From JAGWBG01 sp034421095 (GTDB lineage Bacteria; Chloroflexota; Dehalococcoidia; Lucifugimonadales; JAGWBF01), in assembly GCA_034421095.1 (NCBI GenBank), contig DAOUKR010000035.1:146106-210105 (forward strand): DNA of 64,000 nucleotides, written 5' to 3'. Shown here one piece after another: positions 61,201-64,000 of this stretch; position 1 is the stretch's first letter, and each line of letters opens with the position of its first letter. Under the pieces are notes generated by a model, which was not told the origin of the DNA, made no database searches, and worked only from the letters and a program-made list of their open reading frames with translations. The translations under genes were made by a program, and so were the position numbers.

Positions 61201-61708
61201 CAATGCTCTCTTCGCTCTTGTAGTACTCGACCGTCGCGTCCCGGCCGTTGGCGTCGTAGTAGGCGAGAGCCTTCTCCACGTAGGCGCGGGTCAGCGCGTC
61301 GTCTTCATTCACTGGCTCGGGTTCCGGCGTTGCAGTCGGCGCAGGGGTGGGAGCTGGAGTCGCCGTCGGTGCGACTGTCGGCACAGGGGTGGGAGCAGGG
61401 GTCGCCGTCGGTGCGACTGTCGGCACAGGGGTTGCAGTCGGCACAGCCGTGAGAATAGGGGTCGCCGTCGGCGCGGCGGTGGGCTCAGGAGTCGCCGTCG
61501 GGGCCGTAGTAGGCATAGGGGTTTCAGTCGGTACGGCGGTGGCAACAGGCTCCGGCGTTGGGGAAGGATCGTCGGCGCAGGCAGCCGCGAAGGCCGCTAT
61601 GAAAGCCACGATCAAAATCAAGAACAACGCGTTCACGCTGGTTGGTACTCGCCGGTATTTCAATCCCGTTCTGTTTACCTCAGTCTTGCTCTCTCGCTCG
61701 GTTCGCAA
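58202..61708 (-). CDS. Surface lipoprotein with eight Cache-like domains
   Basis: A 1168-residue protein. The signal peptide ends in a lipobox (AFAAACADD, cysteine 44), followed by an 85-residue Pro/Thr linker. Eight Cache-like modules of about 120 residues come next, at about 136-255, 262-380, 397-516, 522-642, 655-772, 780-898, 916-1034 and 1042-1158. The best ones show IFPHLIGTDIK, SDGQELGKEIA, WVEYLWPHP and IRHDGLIFASGYY, the pattern of small-molecule-sensing Cache domains. Modules 1-4 and 5-8 correspond one to one with a shift of 519 residues. Modules 1 and 5 have lost the W-P-H-P motif. There is no signalling domain, so it may be a binding or scavenging protein. TTG 61708 follows GAGGG; TTG 61663 is an alternative. 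Confidence 0.85.
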   Translation of the reverse strand: MRTERESKTEVNRTGLKYRRVPTSVNALFLILIVAFIAAFAAACADDPSPTPEPVATAVPTETPMPTTAPTATPEPTAAPTATPILTAVPTATPVPTVAPTATPAPTPVPTVAPTATPAPTPAPTATPEPEPVNEDDALTRAYVEKALAYYDANGRDATVEYYKSEESIEGGRYLHLLSKDEGILLAMPFFHHFLGSKHESAAFLLGIATEEGAWYDGQGLYVVETATGNTTRQGPMRHYLVLRDGLIFVSGHSTLQENLAEAAKDYVSRAIALYDSEGLDATVAYYNSPDSLEGNFYLFLIGADDNYLAHPIFPHLIGTDIKGVIGSDGQELGKEIAQATEEGIWVEYLWPNPITRAEEPKTTWAIRHNDLIFASGYYAVGQAPEPPAWQGADPREYTVEYVERAIERYERDGLESMLNYYNSVASFEGEWYLFATDENDIYHIHPLLPHLVGTDIKDVVGSDGYELGRELAKAGEGEGVWVEYLWPHPVTLKEVPKIGYAVRRDGMIFASGYYPGVTDPAAYTQAYVQKAMDYYDSQGLEATVAHYNSPESIDGSYWLMMVDPQGAIVVAGAEQALVGFDASQFRGIVDGEAIGESLLSATEEGHWFKYLWPNPRTAGQLTVYLWIIRHDGYVFASAYYVEGDGDAPPPADSDDALTRAYVEKAIAYYDANGRDATVAHYKSEASTENGRDLILLDEAEGRLLIYRNIPALEGQYVGPGSTFSAFTGLLDVATEEGFWITTQGINPATKQEEPRRVLVVLHDGLVFSSSHSALVEDVADSVREYVNRAIVKYENDGLDAVITHYNSQDSLDGQFYLFLIGEDDIYLAHPIFPHLIGTDIKDVVGSDGQELGKEIAQATEEGVWVEYLWPHPLSRKEQQKVTWAIRHDGLIFASGYYAGEPETGPPAWRDADPREYTVQYVERAIERYQRDGLESMLNYYNSVASFEGEWYLFATDENDIYHVHPLLPQLIGTDIKNVVGSDGYELGKELAKATDGSEGVWVEYLWPHPVTLKEVPKVGYAVRHDGMLFASGYYVRIEDPAGHTKAYVQQAIDYYQANGLDATIAHYNSAESVDGQWNLTMADENDVVRVAVLAPHLIGTDLNELGRVRKIGEEMAAATEEGLWVSFVFPNTRSSETLYAHVWAIRHDGLLFTSRYYDDQLEVQDSP
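58229..61303 (-). repeat. Internal duplication of a four-domain block
   Basis: Nucleotides 61303-59783 (residues 136-642) and 59746-58229 (residues 655-1160) encode corresponding blocks of four Cache modules, each shifted by 519-520 residues, or about 1557 bp. Block openings are nearly identical (DDALTRAYVEKAI/LAYYDANGRD), showing duplication of the whole block after the four modules had diverged. Confidence 0.88.
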
Positions 61709-61818
61709 AATTAACCCTCGCTAGAATGTATTGCTGACATATTGTATCATAGTTGTCGACAATTGGGCGTTAGCACTGCAGGATTATCCCGGATAGTGTT
61801 AGGATTAGGTATCATCTA

Positions 61819-63555
61819 ATGTTCCGCAAGGCCCAGGCTAGACACGGGATCCAGTACGAACCGGATGAGAACTGTCCGCCGCTACTGGGGATATCCTCGG
61901 CCTGTCAGATATTCATACCCAACACGATCGGTCTCGTCATGCTGGCGGCGCTGGTGGTGCGGGCATCCGGCGAGTCTGAAGACTATCTGTCATGGGTGAC
62001 GTTTACCGCCCTGGTAGTCACCGGAGCCAGCATGATCCTGCAGACCCTCAGGTTGCGGTATTTGGGCTCGGGTCGCCTCATCGTCGCAAACTTCAATGTT
62101 CCATTTTTGGCGGTTTGTGCTTTGGCGCTCCATGTGGGAGGACCCAGCTTGTTGGCCAGCTTGGTGGTGGCTTCCACCCTGCTCCAGTCTGTTTTGACCC
62201 TGCGCCTTGCCTCACTCCGCAGGATCTTTACGCAGACGGTAAGCGGAATAGTAGTCATGCTGGTGGCGATTTCGGCAATGCCTTTCATTATCAGCAACGC
62301 GGTCATTCCGCCGGAAAACGAATCGACCGTGCTCTTCCTGGCGCCTGGAATGGCCGCACTGGCTGCCGGACTCCTTATGTCCTTGCAAGACAAGCCGATC
62401 TGGCGCATGTGGATTCTGCCGGCCACCGTGGCAGTCGGTGTGGTTGTGGCTGTGCCCCTGGGGCTTTTTGACACTGCCATCATATCTGACACCCCGTGGG
62501 TGAGCCTGCCAGACTTTTCGTTCGCAGGGTTGAACCTGACCTTCGACGCGAATTTCTGGGCCTTGCTTCCGGCATTCGTGTTAGTGAATCTCACCGCCTT
62601 CATGAAGGTAGTGGGGGACCTGTCGATAATCTATCGCGCTTCCTACCGGAGACATTCAGCCATCGATTTCCGGTCCGTGCAGGGAGGCTTGAACGTGTAC
62701 GGGTTGGGCACGTTTCTTTCCGGCATCCTGGGGACCCTACCAGTCGCCGCGCCGTGGTCGGCCACCGCTGTTTACATTGGCTTTACCGGTGTCGCCGCCA
62801 CAAGCGTCGGGATATACCTGGGACTGCTCACCATCATTGTCGCCTTCTTTTCCAAGTTGCTTGCCGTTTTGGTTTCCATTCCCAGCCCGGTGGTTAGCGC
62901 GGTGTACGTTATCATCTTCGGCATGCTTTTTATCGAGGGCGCGAAGACGGTATTTGCCGGCCAGATTGACCACAAGAAGGCCGCCATCACCGGAGTTTCT
63001 ATGGTGCTGGGCCTGTCCGCAGGGGCTTTCAGCGGGTTGTTCGAAGGGATAACCATAAGCCTGGTAGGCAACCCCATTGTCGTCGGCGGTATAGCGGCTA
63101 TAGCGATGACTGTATTCACCGAGTTATCGGGTTTTCGCGCTAAGAAGCTCCGGACCGACTTATCTCACTCTTCTTTACCTGCCATGGACGATTTTCTCTG
63201 CCAGTTCGCCGACAGTCTTGCTTGGACGGAGGCAGGCAAGAACCGGCTGCGGCTAGTGGGAGAAGAGATCATGGTGAGCCTGCTCGATGAAGAGACCGAC
63301 GGCCCTGTAGACCAGAAGCGCAGCCTGGTCGCCACCATTCGCCCTGACAGCGGATCCGCTGAGATCGAAATCATGGTCGCGTCGGACGATGCAATCCAGG
63401 GAAACATCGAGAACCGCATGGCCTATCTGGACCAGGACCTGGCGCTGGACGACGGAGAGGAATTGTCCGTCCGCATCCTGCGCCACTACGCCTCATCGGT
63501 GCACCACCGCAAGTACTACGGCATAGACATCGTCAGTTGCCGCGTGGATAAGTAG
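61819..63555 (+). CDS. Second NCS2-family permease with C-terminal HATPase-like domain
   Basis: A 578-residue paralogue of the protein at 1160-2908. About 13 membrane segments are followed at about residue 450 by a soluble tail: SLPAMDDFLCQFADSLAWTE, RLRLVGEEIMVSLLDEE and ELSVRILRHYASSVHHRKYY, matching the first protein's tail in order and length. An N-box asparagine is again not evident. Membrane parts differ clearly, so the pair is an old duplication. It is divergent from the Cache lipoprotein (110 nt between). A symporter follows, suggesting a transport or sensing group. The function of the tail is unknown. Confidence 0.8.
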   Translation: MFRKAQARHGIQYEPDENCPPLLGISSACQIFIPNTIGLVMLAALVVRASGESEDYLSWVTFTALVVTGASMILQTLRLRYLGSGRLIVANFNVPFLAVCALALHVGGPSLLASLVVASTLLQSVLTLRLASLRRIFTQTVSGIVVMLVAISAMPFIISNAVIPPENESTVLFLAPGMAALAAGLLMSLQDKPIWRMWILPATVAVGVVVAVPLGLFDTAIISDTPWVSLPDFSFAGLNLTFDANFWALLPAFVLVNLTAFMKVVGDLSIIYRASYRRHSAIDFRSVQGGLNVYGLGTFLSGILGTLPVAAPWSATAVYIGFTGVAATSVGIYLGLLTIIVAFFSKLLAVLVSIPSPVVSAVYVIIFGMLFIEGAKTVFAGQIDHKKAAITGVSMVLGLSAGAFSGLFEGITISLVGNPIVVGGIAAIAMTVFTELSGFRAKKLRTDLSHSSLPAMDDFLCQFADSLAWTEAGKNRLRLVGEEIMVSLLDEETDGPVDQKRSLVATIRPDSGSAEIEIMVASDDAIQGNIENRMAYLDQDLALDDGEELSVRILRHYASSVHHRKYYGIDIVSCRVDK

Positions 63556-63743
63556 CCGGGCGTGGCCATTAGCTTCTTCTGTTTCTGCCGGAAACACTGG
63601 TCAGGGACGGACTGCCGCGCATGATAGCGCCACATGTGGGGGTTGGCGTCGGGGATGCAGCGGGCTCCATTGGAAGCGCCAGCATGCAGCGTAGTGGCTC
63701 TCCGCCGGGGCATGTGGTAGACAAGCAGAGAGACGCGTAGCCT

Positions 63744-64000
63744 ATGGTCAACATTTGGGTGATATTGGGCTTTGCCGTGTACTTCGGTATTCTGATCGGC
63801 ATTGCGGTGGTGGGCGCTCGCCGGATGCGGAACATGGCGGACTACACGCTGGGCGGCCGGCGACTGAGCAGTTTCACGGCGGCGCTCAGCACCGGGTCGT
63901 CAACGACGAGCGCATGGACAATGCTGGCACTGCCGGCACTGGCCTTCACGGGAGGACTTGTCGAGTTGTGGGTGCCAGTCTGCGCAGCCATCGGTGTCTG
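63744..64000 (+). CDS. Sodium/solute symporter family protein (partial)
   Basis: Only the first 85 codons are in the window. It reads as an SSS-family (PutP-like) symporter: a first membrane helix (VILGFAVYFGILIGIAVVG), then RRMRNMADYTLGGRRLSSFT and AALSTGSSTTSAWTMLALPA, which is the diagnostic loop and second helix. The serines in this segment are consistent with a sodium site. The gene continues to the right. The substrate could be proline or another organic solute. Confidence 0.8.
   Translation, partial: MVNIWVILGFAVYFGILIGIAVVGARRMRNMADYTLGGRRLSSFTAALSTGSSTTSAWTMLALPALAFTGGLVELWVPVCAAIGV

Overview
The window looks like a chromosomal segment from a GC-rich, uncultured-type bacterium, most consistent with Chloroflexota (Dehalococcoidia or SAR202-like). 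The grounds are compositional and contextual rather than a marker-gene match: several substrate-binding lipoproteins carry long Pro/Thr linkers after the lipobox, GTG and TTG starts are frequent, and the gene set mixes many uptake systems (ABC, TRAP, NCS2, MFS, Na+/solute symport) with catabolic enzymes such as CaiB-type CoA-transferase, LLM flavin monooxygenase, amidase and a molybdopterin hydroxylase. No rRNA, tRNA or CRISPR array was seen.

Layout. 1-3 kb: a cut-off glycine-betaine-type ABC ATPase and an NCS2 permease with an extra C-terminal ATPase-like domain. 3.1-3.8 kb: a vapBC toxin-antitoxin pair with a probably leaderless promoter. 4.6-9.8 kb: a branched-chain amino-acid-type ABC system (livGFHM plus a convergent binding lipoprotein). 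10-20 kb: glucose-6-phosphate dehydrogenase, a TRAP transporter (dctPQM), a methyltransferase, a GH15 enzyme and a CopC-cupredoxin lipoprotein. 20.5-30.4 kb: an OmpR/histidine-kinase pair, VOC protein, gamma-glutamyltransferase, class III aminotransferase, a hydrolase and minCDE. 30.6-41.4 kb: two MFS transporters and a catabolic group. 43.9-49.1 kb: a dienelactone hydrolase and a peptide-type ABC transporter lacking its ATPases.

41.4-58.3 kb is patchy accessory DNA: a Swt1-like HEPN protein, a small promoter-to-terminator unit with tiny ORFs, a frameshifted remnant, a soluble kinase-regulator gene broken at two G-runs, a truncated type I restriction hsdR, and a DUF433/DUF5615 toxin-antitoxin pair sitting between two copies of the hsdR start. 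Upstream of these lies a WD40-DUF3800 ORF that is itself frameshifted. 58.2-61.7 kb encodes a 1168-residue lipoprotein made of eight Cache-like domains arranged as a duplicated four-domain block. It is followed divergently by a second NCS2 permease with the same C-terminal domain, and by the start of a sodium/solute symporter.

Most interesting points: the hsdR start duplication around a toxin-antitoxin module, the eight-Cache surface lipoprotein beside a sensor-like permease, and the repeated one-G losses that split genes in the 52-58 kb stretch (true decay, phase variation or homopolymer sequencing error).
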